Shown in pieces: positions 8,334 to 19,121 of a stretch of DNA of 35,770 bases. The notes beneath the pieces are model-generated. The model did not search any database, had not been told where the DNA came from, and was given only the letters and a program-made list of their open reading frames with translations. How positions within the stretch are numbered: the first letter of the stretch is position 1; each line of letters opens with the position of its first letter. The DNA lies in assembly GCA_002155895.1 (NCBI GenBank), contig MUMD01000016.1, positions 1 through 35,770 on the forward strand, read 5' to 3'. The translations under genes were made by a program, and so were the position numbers. The stretch comes from Streptomyces rochei. Its GTDB lineage: Bacteria; Actinomycetota; Actinomycetes; Streptomycetales; Streptomycetaceae.

Positions 8334-9169
8334 ACGCCGTCCGGCGGTACTTGGGCAACGGGATCGTCCAGGCATTCCTCGTGCTCGTCGGGCTGGTGTG
8401 GATGACGCCGCTGGCCGGGCTGTTCCTGTCCTCGCTGCGGTCCGCCGAGGACACGGCGAAGGGCGGCTGGTGGACCGCCCTGGCCAGCCCGGGGCAGCTC
8501 TCCCTGGACAACTACTCGGCCCTGCTCGGCAACTCGGGCATCACCCGGGCCTTCTGGAACACGGTGCTGATCTCCGTACCGACGACCGTGCTCGTCGTGG
8601 TAGTCGGGGCGCTCGCCGGGTACGCCTTCGCCTGGCTGGACTTCCCGGGGCGCGAGCCGGTCTTCCTGGTCGTCGTGGCGCTGCTGGTGGTGCCCGTGCA
8701 GATCGGACTGCTGCCGGTAGCCAAGCTCTTCGGGCAGCTGGGGCTGTTCGGGACCATCCCGGGTGTGGTGCTCTTCCACGTCGCCTACGGGCTGCCGTTC
8801 GCGGTGTTCCTGCTGCGGAACTACTTCGCCGAGATGCCCAAGGAGATGCTGGAGGCCGCGCGCATGGACGGCGGCGACGAGTGGCGGATCTTCACGCGGC
8901 TGGTGCTGCCGGTGGGGAAGCCGGCCATCGCCAGCCTCGCCATCTTCCAGTTCCTGTGGGTGTGGAACGACATGCTGGTGGCGCTGCTGTTCGCGGACAG
9001 CTCGTCGCAGCCGCTGACCGTGGAGCTCCAGTCGCAGATCCGGCAGTTCGGCAGCAACATCGACGTGCTGGCGCCCGGGGCGTTCCTGTCGCTCGTGGTC
9101 CCGGTGGTGGTGTTCTTCGCCTTCCAGCGGCACTTCGTGCAGGGGGTGATGGCGGGATCGGTGAAGTGA
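8330..9169 (+). CDS. Sugar ABC transporter permease (MalG-like)
   Basis: 279-aa second permease of the alpha-glucoside-type importer. ATG at 8330 follows GAGGAG at 8319-8324; the in-frame region further upstream overlaps the preceding permease and is not membrane-protein-like. Six hydrophobic segments are visible, beginning GIVQAFLVLVGLVWMTPLAGLFL. The coupling loop is EAARMDGGDEWRIFTRLVLPVGKP, followed by IFQFLWVWNDMLVALLF, typical of MalG/UgpE. It forms the transmembrane pore with the preceding MalF-like subunit and ends the operon at a strong hairpin 7 nt after the stop. Confidence 0.92.
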   Translation: MNAVRRYLGNGIVQAFLVLVGLVWMTPLAGLFLSSLRSAEDTAKGGWWTALASPGQLSLDNYSALLGNSGITRAFWNTVLISVPTTVLVVVVGALAGYAFAWLDFPGREPVFLVVVALLVVPVQIGLLPVAKLFGQLGLFGTIPGVVLFHVAYGLPFAVFLLRNYFAEMPKEMLEAARMDGGDEWRIFTRLVLPVGKPAIASLAIFQFLWVWNDMLVALLFADSSSQPLTVELQSQIRQFGSNIDVLAPGAFLSLVVPVVVFFAFQRHFVQGVMAGSVK

Positions 9170-9175
9170 GGGGCC

Positions 9176-9212
9176 GGAGGGGCGGTGCCGGGTTCGCCGG
9201 CACGGCCCCTCC
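9176..9212. terminator. Bidirectional terminator
   Basis: Arms 9176-9191 and 9197-9212 form a 16-bp GC-rich stem with one G-G mismatch (9184/9204) and a 5-nt loop. It lies between the convergent permease gene and the enolase gene, so it can serve both. Confidence 0.8.
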
Positions 9213-9232
9213 TCCCCGCGCGGACGGCCGCG

Positions 9233-10093
<861 letters not shown>

Positions 10094-10162
10094 TCACTTT
10101 GACTGTTCACCTTGGCTGTCCATCTGGGCCGTCGGCCTCCGGGACCTGCGTTAAAGTGCGGT

Positions 10163-10585
10163 ATGCCCCTCCCGGAATCCGCCGCCATCGCCGCCGAGCT
10201 GCGCACAGCGATGGGAAAGCTCACCCGGCGCGTGAAGCGCGAGGACCAGATGCCGCAGGGCCAGGTGGCCGTCCTCGGTGAGCTGGACCGCAACGGCGCC
10301 ATGACGACCAGCGAGCTGGCGGCCGCCCAGCGGGTGCGTCCGCAGTCCATGGCCCGCGCCGTCGGGCTGCTCATGGAACAGGGGCTGATCACGCGGCGCG
10401 CGCATCCGACCGACGGCCGCAAGAGCCTGGTCGAACTGTCGAGCGCCGGGCGGGTGCTCCTGGAGGAGGAGCGGGAGCGCAGGGCCGACTGGCTCGCGCG
10501 CGCGATCGAGGCGGAACTGACGGAGGAGGAGCGGGAGTTGCTGGCCCGCGGCATCCGGCTGGTGGAGCGGGTCGCGTCCCACTGA
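10163..10585 (+). CDS. MarR-family transcriptional regulator
   Basis: 140-aa winged-helix regulator. MarR features run in order: an N-terminal dimer helix (ESAAIAAELRTAMGKLTRR), a helix-turn-helix at about 45-78 (MTTSELAAAQRVRPQSMARAVGLL), then the wing with HPTDGRKSLVELS (about 86-98) and long C-terminal helices rich in Glu/Arg. I chose ATG 10163 because the conserved part starts there and a TAAAGT -10-like box lies 5 nt upstream, suggesting a leaderless or very short leader mRNA. There is no clear ribosome site. It is divergent from the deleted enolase gene with a palindrome in between, so it likely controls itself and that gene. Confidence 0.88.
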   Translation: MPLPESAAIAAELRTAMGKLTRRVKREDQMPQGQVAVLGELDRNGAMTTSELAAAQRVRPQSMARAVGLLMEQGLITRRAHPTDGRKSLVELSSAGRVLLEEERERRADWLARAIEAELTEEERELLARGIRLVERVASH

Positions 10586-10599
10586 TCGCGTCACACGGA

Positions 10600-10640
10600 A
10601 CAGGCCCCGCCCGGAGAATCGTGACCCGGGCGGGGCCTGT
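10600..10640. terminator. Bidirectional terminator between marR and pgl
   Basis: Perfect 15-bp inverted repeat (10600-10614 and 10626-10640) with an 11-nt loop, very GC-rich. It sits between the convergent ends of marR (10585) and the pentose phosphate operon (10680). Confidence 0.88.
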
Positions 10641-10679
10641 CGGTGAGTCGGCGCGGCCGCGGGGCGCCGCCGGGCCGGA

Positions 10680-11462
10680 CTACGCGGAAGCCGGCGGGTA
10701 CAGCGACCTCGGCAACCGCGAAGCCGCCGCCGTGTCCAGGAGCCACAGCGTGCGGGACCGCCCCCGCGCACCCGCCGCCGGGGCCTGGATCTCACCGGCG
10801 CCGGAGAGGGCCATCGCCACCGCGTTGGCCTTGTCCTCGCCCGCCGCCAGCAGCCACACCTCGCGGGCGCTGCGGATGGCGGGGAGGGTGAGCGAGACGC
10901 GGGTGGGCGGAGGCTTGGGGGAGCCGTGGACGCCGATGACCGTGCGGTCGGTCTCCCGGACGCCCGGGTGCTCCGGGAACAGGGACGCCACATGGGTGTC
11001 CGGGCCGACGCCCAGGAGCAGGACGTCGAAGGACGGGACCGCCGCGTGGTTCTCCGGGACGGACGCCTCGGCCAGCTCCCGCGCGTACGCCGCCGCCGCG
11101 GCCTCCGCGTCCGAGCCGTGCGGGCCGTCGGAGGCCGGCATCGCGTGCACCCGCTTCGGGTCCAGCGGCACCGAGTCCAGCAGGGCTTCCCGCGCCTGGG
11201 TGACGTTGCGCTCCGGGTCGCCCTCGGGCAGGAAGCGCTCGTCGCCCCACCACAGGTCGATGCGGCTCCAGTCCACCGCGTCCCGGGCCGGGGAGCCCGC
11301 GATCGCGGTCAGCAGACCGTTGCCGTTGCGGCCGCCGGTGAGGACCACGGACGCCGAACCCCGGGAGGCCTGCGCGTCCACGATCTTCGTGATCAGCCGT
11401 GCCGCCGCGGCCTCGGCCATCAGTTCCTTGTCGCGGTGCACGACAAGCTGGGGAGTGCTCAC
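10680..11462 (-). CDS. pgl: 6-phosphogluconolactonase
   Basis: 260-aa enzyme that hydrolyses 6-phosphogluconolactone, the second step of the oxidative pentose phosphate path. Family features: VVLTGGRNGNGLLTAI near residue 40, the IDLWWGDERFLPEGDPERN block, then FDVLLLGVGPDTHVASLFPEHP and the C-terminal VWLLAAGEDKANAVAMAL. These match the NagB/RpiA-fold SolB/DevB group. The GTG start at 11462 overlaps the opcA stop as GTGA, so translation is coupled. Last gene of tkt-tal-zwf-opcA-pgl; a strong terminator follows. Confidence 0.93.
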   Translation of the reverse strand: MSTPQLVVHRDKELMAEAAAARLITKIVDAQASRGSASVVLTGGRNGNGLLTAIAGSPARDAVDWSRIDLWWGDERFLPEGDPERNVTQAREALLDSVPLDPKRVHAMPASDGPHGSDAEAAAAAYARELAEASVPENHAAVPSFDVLLLGVGPDTHVASLFPEHPGVRETDRTVIGVHGSPKPPPTRVSLTLPAIRSAREVWLLAAGEDKANAVAMALSGAGEIQAPAAGARGRSRTLWLLDTAAASRLPRSLYPPASA

Positions 11463-12523
11463 TTCGCCGCCGCCTTCTTCACCGGTGCCTTCTCCTGCGC
11501 CGCGTCCTTCGCGGGAGCTTTCGCGGCCGTCTCGACCGGGGCGGGGACGGCGCGGGCCCCGGCTCCGTCACCGGAGTCCCCTTTGGCCGGCTCGCCCGGT
11601 GTGCTCAGCCGGTCCACCCCGTAGCGCAGCGCCGAGGCGTAGGTGTCGTCCGGGTCCAGGCGCCGCAGCTCCTCCGCGATCAGCTCGGCCGTCTCGCGCC
11701 GCTTCAGCGCCACCGCCCGCGACGGCTGGCCCTTGATGGACAGCGTCGCGAGCGAACCGTCGGCCCGGTCCAGGACGACCGGACCGCAGTCGGTGTCCAT
11801 GCGGACGGCGGTCAGGCCCGGGCCCTCGGACGAGGTGCGCTGGACCGGGACGTCCAGCCGGTCCGCCAGCCACATCGCCAGCAGCTCGCAGCTCGGGTTG
11901 TACGCCTCGCCCTCCACCTCGACCGACCGCACCTCGCAGTCGACCTGGTCCAGGGCGGCCGCCAGCATGGAACGCCACGGCGTGATGCGGGTCCAGGACA
12001 GGTCGGTGTCGCCCGGCGCATAGGCGTCGGCGCGGGCCGCCAGCTCCCGGATCGGCTCCTCGCAGGCGTAGGTGTCGGTGACCCGGCGCTGGGCCAGGGC
12101 GCCGAGGGGGTCCCCGGCCGGGTCCAGCGGCGCGTTCACCGGCCACCACACCACGACCGGCGCGTCCGGCAGCAGCAGCGGCAGCACGACCGACTGGGCG
12201 TGGTCGACCACGTCGCCGTACAGCCGCAGCACGATCGTCTCGCCGGTGCCCGCGTCGGCGCCGAGGCGGACCTCCGCGTCCAGACGGGACTTCGTGCGGT
12301 CCCGGGGGGAGCGGGAGACGCGCTTGATGACGACGAGCGTGCGCGAGGGGTGCTCGTGCGCGGCGTCGCTCGCGGCCTTCAGCGCGTCGTAGGCGTTCTC
12401 CTCGTCTGTGACGATGACCAGCGTGAGCACCATGCCGATGGCCGGGGTGCCGATCGCCCGGCGCCCCAGCACCAGCGCCTTGTTGATCTTGCTGGCCGTG
12501 GTGTCCGTGAGGTCTGTCTTCAT
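11459..12523 (-). CDS. opcA: Glucose-6-phosphate dehydrogenase assembly protein OpcA
   Basis: 354-aa protein needed for assembly or activity of the Zwf enzyme in cyanobacteria and actinobacteria. It starts MKTDLTDTTASKINKALVLGRRAIG; ATG 12523 overlaps the zwf stop as ATGA, so the longer in-frame extension inside zwf is rejected. Conserved segments include VLTLVIVTDEENAYDALKAA, PDAPVVVWWPVNAP and DLSWTRITPWRSMLAAALDQ. The last 45 or so residues form an Ala/Lys/Pro-rich tail (AKAPAKD, KAPVKKAAAK) of histone-tail-like composition; low complexity and probably disordered. The position between zwf and pgl is the standard actinobacterial order. Confidence 0.94.
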   Translation of the reverse strand: MKTDLTDTTASKINKALVLGRRAIGTPAIGMVLTLVIVTDEENAYDALKAASDAAHEHPSRTLVVIKRVSRSPRDRTKSRLDAEVRLGADAGTGETIVLRLYGDVVDHAQSVVLPLLLPDAPVVVWWPVNAPLDPAGDPLGALAQRRVTDTYACEEPIRELAARADAYAPGDTDLSWTRITPWRSMLAAALDQVDCEVRSVEVEGEAYNPSCELLAMWLADRLDVPVQRTSSEGPGLTAVRMDTDCGPVVLDRADGSLATLSIKGQPSRAVALKRRETAELIAEELRRLDPDDTYASALRYGVDRLSTPGEPAKGDSGDGAGARAVPAPVETAAKAPAKDAAQEKAPVKKAAAK

Positions 12524-14043
12524 GGCCGGCGCCAGCTCCGTCCGTCTCGCTCGAGCATTTCGTCCGCCTCGACGGGGCCCCATGTGCCGGCCGGGTACTG
12601 GGCCGGGACGCAGTGCTTGTCCCAGTACTCCTCGATCGGGTCGAGGATCTTCCAGGACAGCTCGACCTCCTCGGTGCGCGGGAAGAGGTTCGCGTCGCCC
12701 AGGAGCACGTCCAGGATCAGGCGCTCGTACGCCTCCGGGCTGGACTCCGTGAAGGACTCGCCGTACGCGAAGTCCATCGACACGTCCCGGATCTCCATCG
12801 AGGTGCCCGGCACCTTGGAGCCGAAGCGGACGGTGACGCCCTCGTCGGGCTGGACGCGGATGACGATCGCGTTGGAGCCCAGTTCCTCGGTGGCCGTCGT
12901 GTCGAAGGGGGAGTGCGGGGCCCGCTGGAAGACCACCGCGATCTCGGTGACCCGGCGGCCCAGCCGCTTGCCGGTGCGCAGGTAGAAGGGGACGCCCGCC
13001 CAGCGGCGGTTGTCGATGCCGACCTTGATCGCGGCGTAGGTGTCGGTCTTCGACCGGGCGTCGATGCCGTCCTCTTCGAGGTAGCCGATGACCTTGGCGC
13101 CGCCCTGCCAGCCCGCCGCGTACTGGGCGTGCACGGTGTCCCGGCCCAGGTCCTTGGGGAGGCGGACCGCGCCGAGCACCTTGGTCTTCTCGGCGGCCAG
13201 CGCGTCCGCGTCGAAGGAGGCGGGCTCCTCCATCGCGGTCAGCGCGAGGAGCTGGAGCAGGTGGTTCTGGATGACGTCGCGGGCGGCGCCGATGCCGTCG
13301 TAGTAGCCGGCCCGGCCGCCGATGCCGATGTCCTCGGCCATGGTGATCTGCACGTGGTCCACGTAGGACCGGTTCCAGATCGGCTCGAACATCGTGTTGG
13401 CGAAGCGCAGCGCCAGGATGTTCTGGACGGTCTCCTTGCCCAGGTAGTGGTCGATGCGGAAGACCTGGTCCGGGGCGAAGACCTCGTGGACGATCGCGTT
13501 CAGTTCCTCGGCCGACTTCAGGTCGTGGCCGAACGGCTTCTCGATCACCGCGCGGCGCCAGGAACCGCTCGACTGGTCGGCCAGCCGGTGCTTCTTCAGC
13601 TGCTGGATGACCACCGGGAAGGACTTCGGCGGCACCGACAGATAGAAGGCGAAGTTGCCGCCCGTGCCCTGCGCCTTGTCCAGGTCCTCGATGGTGGCGC
13701 GCAGCCGCTCGAAGGCGTCGTCGTCGTCGAAGGTGCCCTGCACGAAGCGCATCCCCTGGATGAGCTGCTGCCAGACCTCCTCGCGGAACGGCGTGCGGGA
13801 GTGTTCCTTGACGGCGTCGTGCACGACCTGGGCGAAGTCCTCGTGCTCCCAGTCGCGGCGGGCGAAGCCGACAAGAGAGAAGCCCGGCGGCAGCAGACCC
13901 CGGTTGGCGAGGTCGTACACGGCGGGCATGAGCTTCTTGCGGGAGAGGTCGCCGGTGACGCCGAAAATGACCAGACCCGACGGCCCCGCGATACGCGGGA
14001 GCCGTCGGTCTGCGGGGTCACGCAGCGGATTGCTGCTTGACAA
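12520..14043 (-). CDS. zwf: Glucose-6-phosphate 1-dehydrogenase
   Basis: 507-aa enzyme oxidising glucose-6-phosphate to the lactone and producing NADPH. Nucleotide-binding motif GVTGDLSRKK lies at residues 28-37, EKPFGHDL at 168-175, and the active-site signature RIDHYLGKE at 196-204. Length is normal for the family. The start is TTG at 14043, seven bases after GGAGGG, which itself overlaps the end of tal; no ATG or GTG fits better. It is coupled to opcA by an ATGA overlap. In Streptomyces this gene set supplies NADPH for secondary metabolism. Confidence 0.96.
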   Translation of the reverse strand: MSSSNPLRDPADRRLPRIAGPSGLVIFGVTGDLSRKKLMPAVYDLANRGLLPPGFSLVGFARRDWEHEDFAQVVHDAVKEHSRTPFREEVWQQLIQGMRFVQGTFDDDDAFERLRATIEDLDKAQGTGGNFAFYLSVPPKSFPVVIQQLKKHRLADQSSGSWRRAVIEKPFGHDLKSAEELNAIVHEVFAPDQVFRIDHYLGKETVQNILALRFANTMFEPIWNRSYVDHVQITMAEDIGIGGRAGYYDGIGAARDVIQNHLLQLLALTAMEEPASFDADALAAEKTKVLGAVRLPKDLGRDTVHAQYAAGWQGGAKVIGYLEEDGIDARSKTDTYAAIKVGIDNRRWAGVPFYLRTGKRLGRRVTEIAVVFQRAPHSPFDTTATEELGSNAIVIRVQPDEGVTVRFGSKVPGTSMEIRDVSMDFAYGESFTESSPEAYERLILDVLLGDANLFPRTEEVELSWKILDPIEEYWDKHCVPAQYPAGTWGPVEADEMLERDGRSWRRP

Positions 14044-14046
14044 TTT

Positions 14047-15165
14047 CTAGCCCTCCGAGGGAGCGAGGCGCTTGAGTTCGGCCTCCGTCGACTTCAGCAG
14101 GTCGTTCCAGGAGTCCTCGAACTTCTCGACGCCCTCCTTCTCCAGGAGCTGGACCACCTCGTCGTAGGAGATCCCCAGCTTCTCGACCGCGTCGAGGTCG
14201 GCGCGCGCCTGCTCGTAGGTGCCCGCGACGGTGTCGCCGGTGATCTCGCCGTGGTCCTCGGTGGCGAACAGCGTCGCCTCCGGCATCGTGTTCACCGTGT
14301 TGGGCGCGACCAGATCGGTGACGTACATGGTGTCGCTGTACGCCTTGTCCTTGACGCCGGTCGACGCCCACAGCGGACGCTGCTTGTTGGCGCCGGCCTT
14401 CTCCAGGGCGGCCCAGCGGTCGGAGGAGAAGACCTCCTCGTACGCCTGGTAGGCGAGACGGGCGTTGGCGACGGCGGCCTTGCCGCGCAACGCCTTGGCC
14501 TCGTCGGTGCCCAGCGCGTCGATCCGCTTGTCGATCTCGGTGTCCACGCGGGACACGAAGAAGGACGCCACGGAGTGGATCTCCGACAGGTCCAGGCCGC
14601 GCTCCTTGGCCTTCTCCAGGCCGGTCAGGAAGGCGTCCATGACCTTGCGGTAGCGCTCCAGCGAGAAGATCAGCGTGACGTTGACGCTGATGCCCAGGCC
14701 GATGGTCTCGGCGATCGCCGGGATGCCGGCCTCGGTCGCCGGGATCTTGATCAGCGTGTTGGGCCGGTCCACCAGCCAGGCCAGCTGCTTGGCCTCGGCG
14801 ACCGTCGCCTTGGTGTTGTGCGCCAGGCGCGGGTCCACCTCGATGGAGACCCGGCCGTCCTTGCCGCCGGTGTTGTCGAACACCGGGCGCAGGATGTCGG
14901 CGGCGTCGCGGACGTCCGCCGTGGTGATCATCCGGATGGCCTCTTCGACCGTGACCTTGCGGAAGGCCAGGTCGGAGAGCTGCTGGTCGTAGCCGTCGCC
15001 CTGGGAGATCGCCTTCTGGAAGATCGACGGGTTGGTGGTGACGCCCACGACGTGCTGCTGGTCGATCAGCTCGGCGAGGTTGCCGGACGTGATCCGCTTG
15101 CGCGACAGGTCGTCCAGCCAGATCGCGACGCCTTCATCGGAGAGGCGCTTGAGTGCGTCTGTCAT
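14047..15165 (-). CDS. tal: Transaldolase
   Basis: 372-aa transaldolase of the long bacterial type, moving a dihydroxyacetone unit between sugar phosphates. The sequence begins [22 protein letters not shown], then [13 protein letters not shown] (41-53), and the Schiff-base lysine is Lys140 in LIKIPAT. ATG 15165 lies about 10 nt after GGAGA; the in-frame extension to 15300 runs into the tkt gene and lacks family similarity. It is 34 bp after tkt and 3 bp before the zwf start. Confidence 0.95.
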   Translation of the reverse strand: MTDALKRLSDEGVAIWLDDLSRKRITSGNLAELIDQQHVVGVTTNPSIFQKAISQGDGYDQQLSDLAFRKVTVEEAIRMITTADVRDAADILRPVFDNTGGKDGRVSIEVDPRLAHNTKATVAEAKQLAWLVDRPNTLIKIPATEAGIPAIAETIGLGISVNVTLIFSLERYRKVMDAFLTGLEKAKERGLDLSEIHSVASFFVSRVDTEIDKRIDALGTDEAKALRGKAAVANARLAYQAYEEVFSSDRWAALEKAGANKQRPLWASTGVKDKAYSDTMYVTDLVAPNTVNTMPEATLFATEDHGEITGDTVAGTYEQARADLDAVEKLGISYDEVVQLLEKEGVEKFEDSWNDLLKSTEAELKRLAPSEG

Positions 15166-15199
15166 GGAAAATGCATCTCCTACGTGTCGTGTGTCAGCG

Positions 15200-17287
<2,088 letters not shown>

Positions 17288-17645
17288 CCTGAGTCAGGGC
17301 TCCTCTCCACATGTCGGATGCCGGTGCACGTGGCGCCCACCGGCTGCCGGCGCGTCCTGAGTCGGCCGGCCGTTGTTGAGCCTACCCCCGTAAGTACGTG
17401 CGTTTTTCCGCTGGAAACCAGACTGCCGGGACTCTTCGCGATCCGCCTGTCGACTGGGCGAAACCGCATTCGGCAAGTGAATACGGGGCCGCTCATCTGA
17501 CCGCTCAATCGACTCTCCGAACGCACGTCGGAGCGCCCTTCTCAACACGACCCCACCCCCGCGAAGGTCGAGGTATGGGCAACGTCTAAAGTGGCGTGGT
17601 ACGCGCGAGCCTTTACCGCCACTTCACACGGGGAGGCTTGCTGGG
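17288..17645. other. tkt-ctaB divergent intergenic region
   Basis: 358 bp without a convincing gene. It must hold promoters for tkt (minus) and ctaB (plus). Weak candidates are a -10-like TAGGCT on the minus strand (17379-17384) and TAAAGT on the plus strand (17587-17592); neither has a good -35. AAGTGGCG (17589-17596) and CGCCACTT (17617-17624) form an 8-bp perfect inverted repeat with a 20-nt spacer in the ctaB leader. The part around 17400-17560 is AT-richer than the genes and shows nothing else recognisable. Confidence 0.6.
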
Positions 17646-18614
17646 ATGTCTCTGTCAGGGGTGTGCGTGACGGCCGTTGAATCCCGTCCTGCGGGGGTAA
17701 TCGGGACGAGCCAGGGCCCGAGTCACCGGCCGTTCGGGGCCCGTGTCAAGGCGTTCGTGGCGCTGACCAAGCCGCGGATCATCGAGCTTCTGCTGATCAC
17801 CACCGTTCCGGTGATGTTCCTCGCCGAGCAAGGTGTGCCCGATCTGAAGCTGGTCCTGCTGACCTGTGTCGGCGGCTACCTGTCCGCGGGCGGCGCCAAC
17901 GCGCTGAACATGTACATCGACCGCGACATCGACGCGCTGATGGACCGGACCTCGCAGCGCCCGCTGGTGACCGGCATGGTCAGCCCGGCCGAATGCCTGG
18001 TCTTCGGCATCACCCTGGCCATCGTCTCGACCCTGCTGTTCGGCTTCACCGTCAACTGGCTGTCGGCCTGGCTCTCGCTCGGCGCGCTCCTCTTCTACGT
18101 CGTCGTCTACACGATGATCCTCAAGCGCCGGACCTCGCAGAACATTGTCTGGGGCGGCATCGCGGGCTGTCTGCCGGTGCTCATCGGCTGGTCGGCCGTG
18201 ACGAACTCGATGTCCTGGGCGCCGATCATCCTCTTCGGGGTGATGTTCTTCTGGACGCCGCCGCACTACTGGCCGCTGTCCATGAAGGTCAAGGAGGACT
18301 ACGCGCGCGTCGGCGTGCCGATGCTCCCGGTCATCGCCTCCAACAAGGTCGTCGCCCGGCAGATCGTCATCTACAGCTGGGTGATGGTCGCCGTCTCGCT
18401 GCTGCTCCAGCCGCTGGGCTACACCGGCTGGTTCTACACGGCGGTCGCCCTGGCGGCCGGCGGCATGTGGCTCTGGGAGGCGCACGGCCTGCAGAACCGC
18501 GCCAAGGCCGAGGTCACGGGCGCCAAGCTCAAGGAGATGCGGCTCTTCCACTGGTCGATCACCTATGTGTCGGTGCTCTTCCTGGCGATCGCGGTGGACC
18601 CCTTCCTGCGCTGA
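17646..18614 (+). CDS. ctaB: Protoheme IX farnesyltransferase (heme O synthase)
   Basis: 322-aa membrane prenyltransferase that adds a farnesyl group to protoheme, giving heme O for aa3-type cytochrome oxidase. UbiA-family motif 1 is [20 protein letters not shown] (about 88-107), motif 2 region is [17 protein letters not shown] (about 155-171). Nine hydrophobic segments are visible. ATG 17646 has GGGAGG nine bases upstream; a GTG at 17667 also fits the conserved start, so the first seven residues are uncertain. CtaA, which converts heme O to heme A, is 1.7 kb away on the opposite strand. Confidence 0.95.
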   Translation: MSLSGVCVTAVESRPAGVIGTSQGPSHRPFGARVKAFVALTKPRIIELLLITTVPVMFLAEQGVPDLKLVLLTCVGGYLSAGGANALNMYIDRDIDALMDRTSQRPLVTGMVSPAECLVFGITLAIVSTLLFGFTVNWLSAWLSLGALLFYVVVYTMILKRRTSQNIVWGGIAGCLPVLIGWSAVTNSMSWAPIILFGVMFFWTPPHYWPLSMKVKEDYARVGVPMLPVIASNKVVARQIVIYSWVMVAVSLLLQPLGYTGWFYTAVALAAGGMWLWEAHGLQNRAKAEVTGAKLKEMRLFHWSITYVSVLFLAIAVDPFLR

Positions 18615-18621
18615 GGTCCCG

Positions 18622-18663
18622 GACGGGCGGGGTGCGTGGCCAAGGCCACGCACCCCGCCCGTC
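18622..18663. terminator. Rho-independent type terminator after ctaB
   Basis: A perfect 20-bp inverted repeat (18622-18641 and 18644-18663) with only two bases between the arms, 7 nt after the ctaB stop. No T-run follows, which is normal in Streptomyces. Confidence 0.92.
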
Positions 18664-18684
18664 GCCGTTCGATCTACCCGTCGG

Positions 18685-18700
18685 TAGCATCCTGTCCATG
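18685..18700 (+). promoter_or_regulatory. Leaderless -10 element
   Basis: TAGCAT (18685-18690), seven bases, then ATG (18698). This is the TANNNT-N7-ATG arrangement of leaderless actinobacterial mRNAs. No ribosome site is present, and the ctaB terminator ends just 21 bp upstream of the -10. No good -35 is visible. Confidence 0.55.
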
Positions 18701-19042
18701 GCAGACACGCAGCAGGTTGAGACGAAGCCCGACCGCTGGGCCGAGCGCCGGGTGGCCCGGCTGGCCGGGCGCATCGACGCCTTCTCCAAGGCGCACGGCG
18801 GCGCCGAGGGCCAGGTGGCCTACCTCGGCGAGCGCGGCGCCCGCATCGTGCTGGTCGGCGCGGACGGCGCCTGGGGCGATCTGGTCGCACGCACCTACGA
18901 CGGCGCGCTGAAGGCCGTGGAGAAGTCCGGGATCACCGTCCACGAGGACTTCGACGGCGAGTTCGCCGCCAAGGTGACGACGGGCCGCTACGAGTGGTCC
19001 CGCATGGCCGGTATCCAGGTCGGCGGCCCGAGCAACACCTGA
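18698..19042 (+). CDS. Conserved hypothetical small protein
   Basis: 114-aa soluble protein beginning MADTQQVETKPDRWAERRVARLAGRID. I do not recognise a named domain. It reads as alpha/beta with several Gly-rich turns (GGAEGQVAYLGERGARIVLVGADGAWGDLV) and a C-terminal KVTTGRYEWSRMAGIQVGG; no signal peptide, membrane segment or cysteines. The start is supported by the leaderless -10 seven bases upstream and by the terminator just before it, which rules out a longer frame into ctaB. It stands alone between ctaB and the amidohydrolase-like gene, probably as its own transcription unit. Confidence 0.8.
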   Translation: MADTQQVETKPDRWAERRVARLAGRIDAFSKAHGGAEGQVAYLGERGARIVLVGADGAWGDLVARTYDGALKAVEKSGITVHEDFDGEFAAKVTTGRYEWSRMAGIQVGGPSNT

Positions 19043-19121
19043 GACCGGGTTCACCCGTTAGGACCGTAGGAAGCCGCACGGCGTACAGCCGCGCGGCACG
19101 GTCCGACCGCGGGGAGTCCGG

